From NCBI GenBank assembly GCA_944470555.2, contig OX104132.1:9185755-9249754 (forward strand): a stretch of DNA of 64,000 nt, read 5' to 3'. The DNA comes from Heterobilharzia americana. Its lineage: Eukaryota; Platyhelminthes; Trematoda; Strigeidida; Schistosomatidae. The position numbers and the translations under genes are program-made. Positions within the stretch are counted from its first letter, which is position 1; each line of letters opens with the position of its first letter. A model generated the notes under the pieces. It saw only the letters and a program-made list of their open reading frames with translations. It was not told the DNA's origin and searched no databases. Positions 1 through 14,300 of the stretch are shown here, piece after piece.

Positions 1-975
1 CGACTGGACTGGATGATGTAAGAAAGAACTGTGAGAATATTGGCATATGCTGTCTGACTGATGAAAAGAGCCTAGAAGAAGACTTGGATTTCGCCCATGA
101 TTTATGTAAAATGTCGCACAAACTCGATGATGTACAGGCAAAAACTAACAAGTCGGCAGAAGAGGTGAGGCGAGGCGAGGCAGCGTAGGAAGACGGGACG
201 TGCTTCAGCTGAACGTAGAGAAGATAGAGGTGATGAAAATACTCAGCCAACAGAAAGAAGCACCAATCACCACGAACGAGAGAAACGTAAAGGGAGTTAC
301 CTCTTTCACCTACCTACCTACCTACGCAACCTCGTTTCAACAAAAGGCAGTGGTGGCGGCACAGATGAGGATGTCAAAGCCAGCCAGGATCGAAACGACA
401 GCAATCCAGGCCTTCCTGCATTAATCTGAAACCGGTGTGGAGATCTACTGCACTGCACTCAGCATAAAGCGTGAACAAGATCCGGATTTTGAAAATTAAA
501 GTCAGTCAAATCTATGTGATGGTTGAGAGACTTGACGCGTTACGAAAAGCATTTCGAAGGAACTGGAGACATGTATGTACAGCTACCGCCTACGCTCACT
601 CGATCCTGAAGATCAGATGGCCAGAATAATAAGAACAAGCGAGGAGGAACTCTGGCTGACTGGCAACGAACCAACCGAGAATCTATCGCCCAACAAATAT
701 GCAGAAGAAGAAAGTTTGGATGGATTGTATTAGACACAGAGTGAGAAGACGGTTTGGGGGCATCACGTGCCAGGCCCTTGAGTGTAACTCACATGGAAAA
801 CGACGGGTTGGGCGTCCGAGAGTGAGATAAAGGAGATGATGTGAGGAAGAAATGAAATCTTCTGTGGAGTTGTGGAACCAGGTTGAAAGATTGGAGAGAA
901 GATAGTGAGATGACGACGTGCCACTGAGGCCATATGTTTCACTAGGAACGGAAGGGACAAATAATAATAATATGT
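1..975 (+). mobile_element. RTE family 2 copy, 3' portion
   Basis: This non-LTR retrotransposon fragment starts at or before the window edge. It reads, with many frameshifts, the C-terminal part of the reverse transcriptase: LNVEKIEVMKI at about 210, then the SFTYL block at about 300. It ends with the family's terminal phrase (TTTCACTAGGAACGGAAGGG at about 939-958) and a short AAT repeat. Clade assignment to RTE is from memory of these motifs. Confidence 0.75.
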
Positions 976-2339
976 TGAATATGCTAAGAGATCCAGATAT
1001 ATTTATTGTTGAAACTCAAGAATGTTGCAAATACTAGGTACAGGCTATTTGACTGCAATATTGCTTGATGCTTGCTAAGATGATGTTTAATTATGCGGCT
1101 TATCAAACTGACTGGTCAATTTGAAGATAGTTTTTAATAGGCATCAAAATGGGCTAGCAAATCTTCGAAAATCAAAAAAACAATTGGTAAATGTTTTGCG
1201 ATAATTTTCGTTACTAGGTAGTTTCATTCATAGAGCCATAGAAGATGATGACCTTCCGAAGGTTTTTATGCGAAACCATAATCAGTGGTGGGGCCAACGA
1301 ATTCAGGGGTAAAAAAAGTGTTTTCCATCTATAACGGTATATGATGAGTAGGAAAATGGAAACAGCTGAATTCTAAACTAGTGTTTATGAGATGACATAC
1401 CAATATGGGGTTTTCAGCTTACATTGCTGAAGCTAAAATAATCACCAAGTTCTCCTTCTTTTTCAGTAGTTCTCCAGACAATCAATTCCTTATGAAAGTT
1501 ATCTTCAAAAGAGTGATAGTTTTTTTCTTTTTGAAATTTTTTTTTTGTTACATCGTTTAGACTTTCTAAGTAGATCATTCTCATTGTAGTCTTCTAACGT
1601 TTGTCGAGTTAATTGTTCAATATTACAGATGTTTTAAATTTTAAATACTTCATCATTGAGATAAGCTAAGCTGATTGTTGATTAACAGAATTTCGGTTTT
1701 GTTTTTTTCAAAGTATCATTCTACCAACACAATTTTCTGCTTCTTCTAGTACTCTTTTTCCTGTTGAGTTTCTCTGGTAACATTATTGATTTTTCGTTTT
1801 ATCATCCTTTTCTCTAACTTGTAACTTTATCTTTGTAAGTGAATCAGTGTATTGATTGATTTCATAATTAAAATTATATAATTGAGTACTATATTATGAG
1901 GTACATAAAGTGTTTCTTACTTTCTCTTTGTGTACTTGTATATTTATGTTAGTGCATTCCACTATATTCGGTTTTAATAATAATAATAATAATCAGAAAT
2001 CAAACATTTCTAGAGAAATTACTTTAATCTTTACAACACTTTGTATTCTGTCAACAAATTCTATATGATTGTAATATCGACTGACTAATCTATTGTAATT
2101 TTCATCAACTTCAGGCAACTACAATAATTTCATTTGAATGCGAATGAGTTGTCCTTTCATTTACTGCTTGACTTTAGTCTCCCTGTTTTCATATCTTCAG
2201 TCAGCTATGAACTAAGAAATCTAATCAGTATCTCTTCTAATAATTGTGCACTTATTCACCTCTCTAAAAGTTGTTTGTATAATGTCATAGCCATACAAAC
2301 GGACAAATTAATAACTTGTTAGTAGTAGCTATCGTGACT
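976..2339. other. AT-rich DNA, nothing recognised
   Basis: Probably intron of the E4 ligase gene. It holds T-runs and a short AAT repeat near 1975-1993. No exon with UBE4B similarity and no clear repeat were seen. Confidence 0.5.
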
Positions 2340-2935
2340 CAGTAGCTTAGTAAACATCCATCCAAGTCATCATGGGACCAGGCATTACTAAGTAACGGGT
2401 CCGAGTTGCAACACCTCAACATCAGTACATCAAGTAAAAAGACAGTGAAGTGGAAGATGAAGATAAGAAAATTCAGTCAAAAGAAATATAAGGTATGAAA
2501 AGAGAGAAAGGAAAAATGAGAAAATGGTGAGATTCAGTATAGCGTCGTTAAGATGAGGATAATGTATACATATACATCTCTGCCACTGACATCGGTTCTC
2601 AGCCATATCATCAAATAGAGTCTCCAACTACTGACTGGTTCCTCTTGTCTTGTGAACCCCAACCACCCAGTCTGTATCACCCTACATGCCTCAAACCAAC
2701 AGTCAAACACTTCATACATTGATGCCATGTTTTAGTCTGGCTGCGTCGAGCCTTTCTCCAGCTTAAACCTACTTCGGCCAACATTGTGTGACGAGGCAAT
2801 CGGCGACTAGGCATACGTAACACATATCCAAACTATCTCAGTCGATGAAGGTTCATAACCTCGTCAACTGACTTACCTCTTCTCCCTAAAATGCTACACC
2901 TGACTTCCACGTTACTCACTCACGTGGTGACATCA
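2340..2935 (-). mobile_element. RTE family 1, 3' end
   Basis: Antisense copy of the 3' end seen at 21940-22485. On the minus strand it contains the counterparts of the [19 protein letters not shown] coding region, the pyrimidine-rich 3' UTR and the ACTTGATGTA(C) phrase. It is diverged and frameshifted. Confidence 0.8.
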
Positions 2936-3069
2936 AGGAATGTGATGAACCTTTCATTCAGTTCATCAAATCATGTTCATGTGGTAGGAGCACCTCATTC
3001 TGTTCTGAATTAGTCCATCTGCATTAGTTTTGAACTGCGTTTAAACCAAAACCAATGATTTTCCCAATT

Positions 3070-3260
3070 AGTAATGATGGATAGTAGCTAGCAGTGAGAT
3101 CCAGAATGTGCATTTCGTCCTATTTGGGACTCATCAGCTGGGTGTACTTGCCTCTCAATGAGTGGTGTTTCCACAGGGGTTCGGTCTCGGAAGCGATCGC
3201 TTCAAACGTCAGAGAGTTATCCACTACACCACCGAACCACGATAGCCACTTCTTGTGCCA
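3070..3260 (-). mobile_element. Smα-type SINE with hammerhead
   Basis: On the minus strand, a tRNA-like Pol III promoter (GGTTCGGTGGTGTAGTGG with a B-box-like part) lies at about 3175-3250. It is followed by a hammerhead ribozyme and the CACTGCTAGC tail. This order is that of schistosome Smα elements, which are known to encode self-cleaving RNA. Confidence 0.8.
3094..3152 (-). ncRNA. Hammerhead ribozyme (Smα), core intact
   Basis: On the minus strand the core CTGATGA (3131-3137), stem II with loop CAAAT, and GAAA (about 3113-3116) are all present. The cleavage triplet reads ATT rather than the usual ATC, and the very short stem III has one mismatch. Probably a weak ribozyme. Confidence 0.75.
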
Positions 3261-3390
3261 CGGGTATAGTTTTAGTGTTCTTGTTTATATTATACGGTCG
3301 TTAATTGGAGACAATTGATCGTTCTTTATGGGCATATGGGCTCCCGTACGGAAGCGTGGATACTACCTGTTTTTTTTTAATTGTATAGTA

Positions 3391-3470
3391 GTGATGGCTA
3401 GCGGTTAGGAGTTGAATCCAGGATGCTCATTTCGTTCTATTTTTGACGAGCAGGATAAGCAGTAACACTA
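3391..3470 (-). mobile_element. Degenerate Smα fragment
   Basis: The order GTGATGGCTAGCGGTTAGGA, AATCCAGGATGCTCATTTCG and then GACGAGCAGGAT follows the Smα hammerhead region in antisense. The catalytic core is disrupted: the CTGACGA part is lost and the stem II sequence is altered. Confidence 0.55.
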
Positions 3471-3825
3471 AAATTGCTCTAATTGTTGGGTAGTATTGAT
3501 CTGATTAGTCGGAACTTGGTACCGAATAGTAAGAATGTTTTGCAACTTTTCATATCATCTTATTCTTTTCATTGTATAGGATGTATTTTCACTATACAAT
3601 GAATCATACCAACTCGGTGCCCAAGTTTTTTCAAACCATGCAGTCCATCGTTGGCCAGGATACCTTCAAATCTTATTCTTTTGCTTCATTATTTTTTTGA
3701 AAACGAGAAATATAAGGAAGGCATTAGTCAACATCCGGTAATTATTTAGATTTGTTTAAGTAACTAGTGTGAAGAAGATGATGGTTGATGAGACCATTGG
3801 CGAATAGGATACTACCTTGATAATT

Positions 3826-4370
3826 TCTTAGGACGCGCGGCTATAACGTCTGTCAGAGCACTTTGAAGTACAGTTCAAGTGGATCACAGCTACACTTAAA
3901 TCTCCAAACATCTAGGATGAACGTGACTTGGATGTAGATTTCGATCCTCCAACTCTTCTAGAAGTTGAAAATGCTGTTTCGAACCTGAAACGATGAAAAC
4001 CATCAGGAACTAATCATTTACTATCAGCGTAGTGTAAGGAAAAATGTAAGAAATCACTCATTAGATTAATACATGTACTAAGAAACCTAGGGGAATCAGA
4101 TGCAGTCCCATCAGACTGGTCTACTTCACTGATCAGTCCAGTGTATATGAAGTAAGAGAAGTCTTCTTGTGACAGCCATGGGACGATCAGTTTGGGCTAA
4201 TATCGTGTTCAAGATTCTGGCGTCCAGAGTTATCCGGTGCACAGTTGCAGCTGGAGAACAACGACCTTGAGACAACCAGGCGCATTTCACACTTGTATGA
4301 AGATGCGTCGACCAGATTTTCATCCGTCGAAAGTTCCTAGAACAGGTATACTTGTCAGTGACCGACATTT
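3826..4370 (+). mobile_element. RTE family 1 RT fragment
   Basis: A degenerate sense copy of the linker and start of the reverse transcriptase. Recognisable pieces correspond to the ISPVY-K stretch, CDSHGTISL-like and GC-DQIF blocks of the intact frame at 20842. Many stops; no open frame. Confidence 0.65.
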
Positions 4371-4705
4371 TATGTATGTTCCTTCGGAGTGTAGCAACTA
4401 GAACTGTTGTATGTATGTGCCAAGTTCTACATTAATGTGTGTATCTTTAGTACGTTTTTCTTATCGTATTCCAGTTTTTTTTACCTCATGTTGTTGTTAT
4501 ATCATGTTATCCAGTTCATTTCTTGCTCCTTATGTTCTACCATATTTGTGCTTGAAGTAGTGCTTATAAGATTGGTAACAATCTACTACATAGTTACTGA
4601 CTTGGATGTTCTACATTCATTACAATACTTCCAGATTTACAATTGGAATCAACTAACTTTAAGTAACTATTTCATATTAAATGCCATTATGGGTTAACTA
4701 GTAGA

Positions 4706-4875
4706 ATTATGGCGCATTGGTTTAAAAAGTTGACTTTCAACCAATGGGTCTTGGGTTCGAATACAGCTCCACCTACAGAGGTTTGGACAGCTAGATAGTA
4801 TCATTACCATGTACAATATATGTGACTTATTGCCTACTACACGCATGTGCACAAGGTTGCTGAGTGGATTTCGTT
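4706..4875 (+). mobile_element. tRNA-like SINE, group C
   Basis: GGCGCATTGGTTTAAAAAGT, TTGACTTTCAACCAATGGG and GGGTTCGAATAC resemble tRNA A and B boxes. They are followed by a body (AGATAGTATCA, GCCTACT-CA, TGTGCACAAGGTTGCTGAGT) that recurs at 18040, 23215 (minus) and 45070. Confidence 0.6.
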
Positions 4876-5320
4876 TTCTATTTATTTCAACAGATTAACT
4901 AATTGAAAATGTGCAGAAGTTTTGTTCGCTATTTTCAGCTATTAGTTGTAAAATGTCATTATGAGTCAAAAAGAACTACCTATCTCTACTGCGATGTAAT
5001 GGCTGAAGTTATTGGTTCTGATGCTAATGTTGTATAGAGCATTGAAATACTGGGATGTTGTGCTTCGTCTTGGATTATTTATCTTATGGACCACGCTTTT
5101 TGAATAGCCAATCATGTCCGAGTTACAGGTTCAAAGTCTTACTGTGAATAACTTATAAGTTTACCTCCGTATCACTTCTCTTCTAATTGATTGGTACAAC
5201 CACTGTACTCTTCAAAATTATAATGCTTTATGCGATGAAAAGTAATGTCTAGTCTACTTATCTTTAACTCTGACCAATAGTGTAATTCTACCTTTTTTCT
5301 ATCTTTTGTGTGTGAAACAG

Positions 5321-5533
5321 CTCGGGGTCAATTGGTACATTCAATGATGAATCATGATTTCGTAAGTCGATCAAATACATCAGATTTAGCTGGTGATGGA
5401 TTTCTTAGCAATTTGACAGCTGTCTTAGTTCGTCTTACTGGACCACTAGTCACACTGCCAGATAAACCACCATTAGATAAAATTTGGCCAAAATATGCTA
5501 AAGATTCCTGTCCAGAAAGAACAGTGTTACCAG
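5321..5533 (+). CDS. UBE4B: UBE4B exon A (first exon in window)
   Basis: The acceptor is GAAACAG and the donor CAG|GTATGT. The exon enters at codon position 2 and leaves one base into a codon. It encodes about 70 residues including [17 protein letters not shown], which matches the block of animal UBE4B that opens the Ufd2 core (typically DGFMLNFLWVLQQL). The preceding exon was not found in the 5.3 kb upstream within this window. Confidence 0.9.
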
Positions 5534-8500
5534 GTATGTATTCTTGTTGAAACGAATCCTTAGCATCTTTTGCAAAGGGTTGAACATCATTTCTGATTAC
5601 AAAGATCTCATGTACTAATTAATTCAGAGTGATATTAACCTTTTTTCTGTCATTAGTCAACCAACTTGCTTCCTGTTAACTACAAGAATAGTTTATAGTT
5701 CAGATTTACGCTAGTAATGTTGTGTCCTCTTCGAAAGTGTGATTTGATTTTATTGCTGATTTCAGTCATCTGGTCACGGGTTGGGATCCCTTTTCACTTA
5801 GCGAGATTCGGATATTCAAGTAGTAGTCATGTAGTGAGCGCTACTGATGAGAATCGATATAAGTAGTATGTAGTGAGAGGTGGGCAGAAGCCATAGGTGA
5901 TTAAGAACGATGGGAAACGTAAGAAACAACGTGGATGTGTGAAGAGCAAAATGAGGTAGAAGGAGAAAAAACGAAATATACTGGGCAAATCAATATTTCA
6001 ATGGAAGGGTTACCATATTTCATCAGTAATATGCAGCCAGCTCTCTCTGAAGGTTACCTATTTGTTTTCTCCAGTTATTTACCTCTGTTGACTTCACTGG
6101 AGCTACTGCTGTGCCCATTAGCTTTCTGGTGACCTTCTCCAGCTCACTAACATCCATTGGTTGAGCTGCGTTCGCTAGTTGTAGCTCCTGGTCAGTAGCA
6201 TTTGGGATACTTTCGGTGAACTGTGCAGCCAAGAACTGCCTGGGAGTCCTCATCCAAAGTGGGAAGTGCTTGTCGAATTAGTTTTGTCAACTTCGAAACC
6301 AGTACCAGCAAGTTTTCATTTATTCCAGGTTTCGTGCTCCGGAACTGCTACATAGCCAGCTCCCTGTCCTCTGGGCTGTCAAACTCCGCCTCCAGGTGTT
6401 CAACCATTCTCTACCAAATCTCCTTCCCATCCCCACGTTCCACGCCGTCATATGCAACTTTCAATCTACCCCTCAGCAACGTGCCAAGCACCACGACCTT
6501 TGCTTCTGGATCCTGAATACCCATGTGTTTCATGCAATGTATCTTCCCATTTTGCGCTTATTTGTGTCCCAGTATGTTCTGTAGTATTACAGACGATTTG
6601 TGCGTTCAATAAGCATACTTCATTATGACTAATCGAGTTTTGATCGAATAAGTTCTTTTAAAGCTTGATTTTCCGAGTCAATAAATTATTTTAACGATCA
6701 TGAGTTTGTTGCTTTGCTGGGCTTCACTCAATATGATTAGTTTTCTAGCGCCCTGAATGGCTTCTTAAAGAAACCATTACTACCAAGATATCATTAACAG
6801 TCGTATGCAAAAATATTCACCTTATTCCCCCCCCCCTGACAAAGATATCTCAAAAGTAACTCCTCTAGTATTCTGGTTTTGTCTATCTTACTCTTGTCTT
6901 ACAGAAAGGAATTATGTGGTTGGGTACGTTTGTCACTTCACTTATTTTGGAAGTCAGATGAACTTTGGTGAAGTTATTAAACTGCAAAATCTGGACACAG
7001 ATATGAAAAGTTCGATCCACCATCGCCAAATTACACCATGTATGACTTCGGTTTCATATCCAATTGCCTATAAAGAGTTAAATGGGCTGCGCAGCAGTCC
7101 ACTCACATCCACTAAATAACTGTGAAACATGACCAGTAAAGGTAGGGGACATGAGAAAACTTTATAGCATTGGTTTTGATTTGTGAAAACACTACGTTAG
7201 TAAAGTGGAAGTCAGCTACAGAGTTTTCAGTGGGAGAGGTAAGTCAGTTGATAAGGTTGTAGACCTTCTAGTCAGCCGCAAAAGATTAACTGAAGTAGAT
7301 AAAGAGTTTTTAAAAAAGCTGTTAGTGTGAGCCGTGTAGAGAAATGTAAACTTCCAAGCTAAGATGGGTACAATAATTGAGATAGGTGAATAGAAAACTT
7401 CAGGTGATATATCTCAAAACCAATCTCAGTGAGGCAGATGCATTCACGCCTTATAGTTACATTTCGTCCTTTACTTTGATCTCATAGTATTTCCACGTCT
7501 TTTGATTATACTACTATTATTCCCCCTCTTTCAAGTTTTGCTTGGCTTCTTGTTGAGTGGATGTGGGATATTGGCAACTTGAAGTGTTACTTATTTGTAT
7601 TAAGTCGTATGCTGATGTTAACTACCTGAATATTACTTATCGCTTATCTAATCTGACTTCTTTTTATTATACAGTTGTGTATCTATTGTAGTTTTCATTA
7701 ATCGTAACTTACTATTGATTGTTGAATTTTCTAGAGTTACGTGCAGAAACACGTCTTGCTCCTGTTTCATCTCACAGTCTAATTTTGAATTCAACAAATT
7801 CTGATAAATCAGAAAATAATTTACTGGTAGAAGATGATTATCCCTTATTGACTGAATTATTTTTTATTGCACATGCTGCTATACGAATTGGATGGACTCC
7901 GTTAATTGCCAGACATTTTGAAACAGGTCAACAGTTACATCGACTAGAAGATCAGTTGCAGCCTCATGAATCCGACAATTCTAATGATTCCCAAGGTAAG
8001 ATATATCTATACAAACAATGTTTTCTAGCTTCAAGTTAACCAACTACAGTAAACTCAAATTTATTTTTGTCATTTGGCCGTAGTTTAGCAGACTAGTATT
8101 CATACTGGGTGATGATTGGAGGTGAGATGAAAGTCTGGATCGTGGCCGGATTCGAACCACCGACCATCGGGTTTCCTACACGATGCTCTACCAACTCACC
8201 TATGAGGTCCTGTCCAATTGCTGCTTAGATTTTTATTTCATAATTCAATCACCAAAGGATTTGCCTGACTGCCGTGTGAATTCGTGACGCATTACTACCG
8301 CTTGATCCTACTCACACCTTCAATCATCAACTAGTATCAATACTAGTCTCCCAAACCATGGCTATCTCAGATAATAGTCAAGTGATAATCAATATGATAC
8401 CCCCCCACTCTGTGATTCGATTAGATTTGGATTGGGATGAGAAAATCTGATTAGACATCCAGTGTGAAGTCCGATCAAGCAGTAGTAACAAATCATGAGT

Positions 8501-11314
8501 TCACATGGTAGTAGGGTTAAAACCCTTGGTGATTGAAGTGAAATCAAATTTATTTGTTTCCACTTAACTGGTCAGTGTAAATTGTTTAGTGTTCTTACAG
8601 TTACTATACACCGGTAGTTGCAGCAGATTTCAGATCCCATGACTTGGGGTATGTGAGTTAAATGCTTAAGCTAAAGAATCACATTTCCTTAGTCTCTTTA
8701 TCCTTTTACTCTAATTACTTATACTTCGTATTATACGGATTGTGTGTTTCTAATCTACTGTGAAATAATTTTATATTATTATATTATTATATTTTATATT
8801 ATTAGTCATATTACATGACTTTACTCATTGAACTAGTGAATAGTCGAATGCTTCAATCGTTGGAACATTTACAGGAATTTTTTTCGGTATGTTCATACAT
8901 TTTGTCTAATCATCGTCAAAAAATGTGTTGCTGAGAAACACATTAAAACCGGAACTTTTTCTGCATTCACTTATGTCTTTTGACTAGCGTTTATTTTAAG
9001 TGAGTTGTTCAGATTAGAAACTTTTAGTGTTTGAGGGTTAAGATGTGTGTTCTACACGTGCATGTTTTATCGTTTACTTTGGTGTTCACTACTATCTAGG
9101 TTCGATACAGAGTATAATAAGCCACAAGGTCCTTGAACTACCTACACGACTTTAAACTATCTATTTTGTAGGAAGAAAATACTATCAGCTAAATTAATAC
9201 AACTCCGTAACCAATCGCGTGTTCATGTTGATATCTTTAGGGTTCTCGTTGTGAGAGTTGCAGGTATGTTCCCAGCTGCCTGAATCGATAGATGCTATCT
9301 TGATGTGGTCGTCAGGCTTGAATATCGCAATGACCTAACGAACTATTCAGGTTGAACGCTTGCTTCCTTGAGGTCCTATTAAGCCAAAAGTCTGTTGGAC
9401 AGTGGTAAGATGAAAAGCAGTTACTGTTATGGTGTAAATTACTACAGTATGATAGGGGTCTGAGGGCGAAGTTATACTGGTTCTAGCTGAATGTGGTGTG
9501 ACTGCAGTAAGGTGTTCCCCTGGGATGCCCAGCAGTGTCACGCTGATGCTGCCTTCTCAACAGGAAGTGGGAGGGGTAGCTAAGGTCGACACTGAAAATA
9601 ACACACTCCATCTCCACGGTGTTCCGATGCCGGCGGTTAACAGACGTCTGTGTGCCGTTCGACTGAATGGATCTGTAAAGACTAGGAAGAATCTTGAGAC
9701 CAACCGATGCCTATTGATAATCTCTGCTTACGTACCCACTGACTGCAATTCTGATAATGCAAAGGATGAATTCTATAAGAAACTGTCAATTTTGCTACGG
9801 GAAGCAAAATATTTCGGTGTAGTCATAATGACAGATAACTTCAATATTCAATTGGGTAAACTGTGGTGAGGCAATGGGAAAGACATTTGAAGATATTTAC
9901 GGAATCTTATGCCAACGAACCGTCAAAGGTGATCGTCTGTTCCAAGTTCGTTCCAACAATCACTTGTTTTTGACCAGCTTATGTGAAGAGACAGTCTCAC
10001 TTGATGTCCACCGATATCCAATCAATGATGAACAGAGATAAATCATGTTGCTATAAGCCATTGTTGCAGAGGATCGTTAGAAGATTGCCGCATTCTCTTT
10101 TAGACTCCGGGGACGTGTATGTCTGCGCCTTACTAAACGCTAAGTTCATTCCACACTTTGAATATGCTGTTTTGTTCACCCTGGTTACAGCGATTTTAAA
10201 TACATATGAACGACTAAACTTTCAGCTATAATCCCACTATTCGGTTGCATTAAATATACTTTCAATCCATTTGTTGTCTTCTGGTATCAGCTGAATGTTG
10301 TATTAGGGAAGTCATTGTTCTTTCGTTAGTCGTTTCATGTAGGAGCACTATGTCGTTCATATATATACCTCAGATCAAAACAATTGGAATAGAATTTATG
10401 TCACACCTATTCACTTGTACATTCACATCTTCGCCTTGAACTCACGGTCTAATAACTGATAACGATGACATTTATTTCCACATTATTGTCATCATGTATG
10501 AGCAATATGATTTGATTTGTCTTTATTTGCTATTTAAACATGTATGACTTGTTCAGGTTTTATTCTTTAAAGAAACGGCTTCTACGAAGTCGTGAAACGT
10601 CAGAAATTTATGTGTCTACCTTATTAGGACTATACAAATACGTTTCCTCAATAGTTCATTTACCAAATGCTCAACTTATTCAACACTTTCCAGGTCAAAT
10701 TTTCGATCCCAAAGTCTATGAAATTCATTTCTAACCATGAATATTGGATATCTTATTCTTTCATATATGTTAATTTCTCCATCTTACTACGCCATTATTT
10801 GGTTGATTATATCACTCAATTTGACTTGCATATCTGTATATAATGAATAAGTGACAGAACTTATCTTGCATATACAGACTTATACAGTAGAATATGCGCT
10901 ATATCTCCCTGATGGTGGGTAGATAAATTTATTTAACTATCCAAGCATTAGTAGATAGGCTTGGATTGAAGGTTATTCACTTATCAGTTATCGACTGGAT
11001 AAAATTATGAATTTCAATGTTATACGTTGTGAATACAGTTGTAGTCAGTTAGTCTCTCGACTGCACCCGCTGTCCTCTGAAGATGATTGTCTTATTTAAG
11101 TAGCGTAGACTTGACCTTGGTTATCCACTTTTTAGCCTCAGTGATACACATGTGATTCATGTTGTATTCTAATGCATTATTTTAGGAGATTGTCTTGATT
11201 GTGAATACTTATATTATGAAATTGGTTTTCTATTCATTTTTTCCAAATAGACATCACAGTAATTATGGCATTCTTGTGTGTAGAGTTTCAATCCATTGAC
11301 CAAAGTGAAGTATG

Positions 11315-11351
<37 letters not shown>

Positions 11352-14300
11352 AGAGAGAGAGAGAGGAAGGGAGTAGTAATATGGAATACAACGCATAGAA
11401 AGTTCGTTCATGTCTTAGATTGTCTTTGTAAATAAAGTCTAGACATCCAATCGGTTTGTTTACTGATTTTGGACAAACGCGCTGGCTTATACAAACAAAA
11501 TACAAGGGAAGCGTACAACAGCTGTAACAATGCAGGGATAGAATTTGGGCACTGTAGTAGAATGCAATTTCCTATTAGATTAATGTATTTGATATGGCAC
11601 ATAGTATTGTGATATAGTATTATTTACTAGTTGACATTTCGAGGAGTAAATAATAACGTGGAATCATAATAATAATTATCTTTTACACTAATACTGGTGG
11701 TAACGTTACACCTTTTAGGAGCTCAAGAAAAGTTAACACATTACTTTATATTGTGAAGAACACTATATATTTCCACTAAATCTATCCATCGAATCAGTTT
11801 ACATCAGCTCGGTATCTAGCATTAGGGTCTTCAGCCACCGACTTTAACTGGAGTCCCAATTCATATACATTAGGAGTGTACATTTGATTTTTCTCAATCA
11901 TTTTCTCCATTTTGTACTTCAACATGTGTACTCATAAAATACGGGTTTCTTTCCCAATGTATGCGCACACGCCACATTATTATATTAATATTTGTCCCTT
12001 GGGTTCCTAGTGGAACATAGGGATTCACTAGCACATCTCCAGTCCACTCTGTTCTCTGCAATCTTCCCAACCTGGCTCCACGACAGCCCATGAGCTCTCA
12101 TTTCTTCCTCGCACCATCTCCTCCTCAGACGCCCAACCTACGTTTCCCATCTCGGGTCCAGTGGTGGTCTGAGTCCACATCTGCTCCCCTTCTTGACCAT
12201 GTGTCAAGTAGCCTACGTCTCCACTTTCTTCACATTCAGATGAAGTTGACCTGATTTTTAGTGTAAAGTGTCCATCTGGTGAAATCAATTCCATGTCTCT
12301 TCGTGAATATCCTCGTGTTTGTACACACCGCTTCGCCTCACCTCCAATCGCCAATTCGTTGAATGCATAGAATTCTGCAAACAATTGCCCATTCTCATTC
12401 ATCAACTCACCGAGTGCTTCTCAACCCATGATAAGTTCTCTTCCCCTGTTGTCCGCTCACAGTTTGGCATTCATGTCACCGCACCCATTAGAATTTTTAT
12501 GTCGCCATCTGGAGCCTTGTCCAATACTGATTGTAGTTGTCTATAGAATTCCTCCTTCTTCTCTTCATCTGCATTATTTGTAGGTGGATAGCGTAGCACT
12601 GTATGATTGTGACTTCCCTTCCTTCCTTCCTTCCTTTTGAGTTGAATCTTGCTGTCATGATCCTGATACTGGAGGACACTGGTTCCCACTGCATGAGAGC
12701 CTTCGATGCTTGTGGGGACATCATGATAACCACTCGAAAACTCAGTGTGCTCGTGGTTGTCGTCTGGGTGACAATATCAGAGTAGATTATTGACTCTCCA
12801 GTTGACAGTTTGGAAAGTCCACTTCCATTCCATCTGCAGATTCCAAGCACTTCCATGCCATATCTCTTCATCTCGTTTGTGATCTGGGCAGTCTTGCTAG
12901 GTTCATACATGGTGCGGACATTTCATGTCTCTATCCTTACTTTCGCTTCCATCGAGAGAAGAGAAGAAACATCGGCCGACTTGCTTCCCGAAGACTTTCA
13001 CCAACCGGCGTCATTTCGTCTCTCCGATTCCAATGAGGAATAAGTTTGTTTTTATTTTTTATATTTTCTTTGTGCTTTGGAGTTTCTTTAAAGATTGAGT
13101 AGGTTTTACAGTGTAGGGTTGCTATCCCTATGCCCAACCTTCCCTCTTCACCCGGTCTTAGAACCGACTAGTAACTAGTGAACTAGTTAACTAGGCAGTA
13201 TATGTCAAGAAAATGGCGACAAATGCAATTGGACAAACTTATACAGGCTGTTATAGTTAAATTTGAGTCATACCTATTTCAGCTAACAATTGTTTTCAAT
13301 AATTTCTTCTTCTTCAGACGCTATAGTTACATAAATCCATGCGAATAAGTGAAATACAATACCTGATGATATACAGTATTGACCACTATATTGAAACAAT
13401 CAGTGTTATGCGTGGTGAATTGAGATGAAGTCGGATGGAATCAGTCTAGTCTAGTGTATTAGTTGTACAATGAAATCAATATTGACAGGACAATTACGAA
13501 ATGAGGAGACAAAATCTACAGATAATGATTCATTTATGTATAGTAATGATGGCTAGCAGTGGAATCCAGTATGCACACTTTGTCGTGTTTGGGACTCGTC
13601 AGCTGGATGTATCTGCCTCCCATTGAGTGATGTTGTCCCCACTGGGACTTGGACTCGGGAGTGATCACTTGAAACGCGAGAGCATTATCCACCACATCAC
13701 CAAGCCACGATAACCACTTCTTAAATGCGCATCGTGGATTCCACTGCTAGCCACTACCCCCATCATTACTATACATAATTAAAACACAGGCATTATCGAG
13801 GCATCCGCATAGGAGTCCATATGCCAACAGAGACTGATCAATTCGGTCCAATCAACGACGGTGTAATGTAATACAAGCAATAACACTGATGATTCATTTA
13901 TATACATTTATTGAGGGGTCATGGATGTATGTGTGTGTGTGTGTATTTGTTTACTAAGGGTCAAATAATAATTATGTTGCGATGACTTATATTCAGGTGC
14001 GATGGGAACCATATGAATACTATAACGAAATAGAGAATAACAAATGTGAACTATTACGTCACGGCTGAAAATGTCTACAGGTTGTGATATGAATAAAAAA
14101 GAGTGTCAAACCAATAACATGATAAATTGAATGTTTATCAAAGTAATGAGAATACAGAAGAAGAGGAAGAAGGGGGATGAGAGGTTAGAATGTGCAATTT
14201 GTGGTGGGAAAGTTCATAAAGAAGGTGTCGACTCTGTTGTGGGTCAAGGTAAACATATTTCTTTCGAAGATATTGGTGCGGCTTTCTTTTTGTGTTGATC

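Noticed and set aside
10557..10693. Exon-like stretch ([20 protein letters not shown]) between UBE4B exons B and D
   Set aside because: It has an acceptor and a weak donor, but its 137 nt would break the frame. Exons B and D join perfectly in phase and in homology without it.
11214..11505. Open frames rich in Ser and Leu
   Set aside because: Produced by the GA repeat read on the minus strand.
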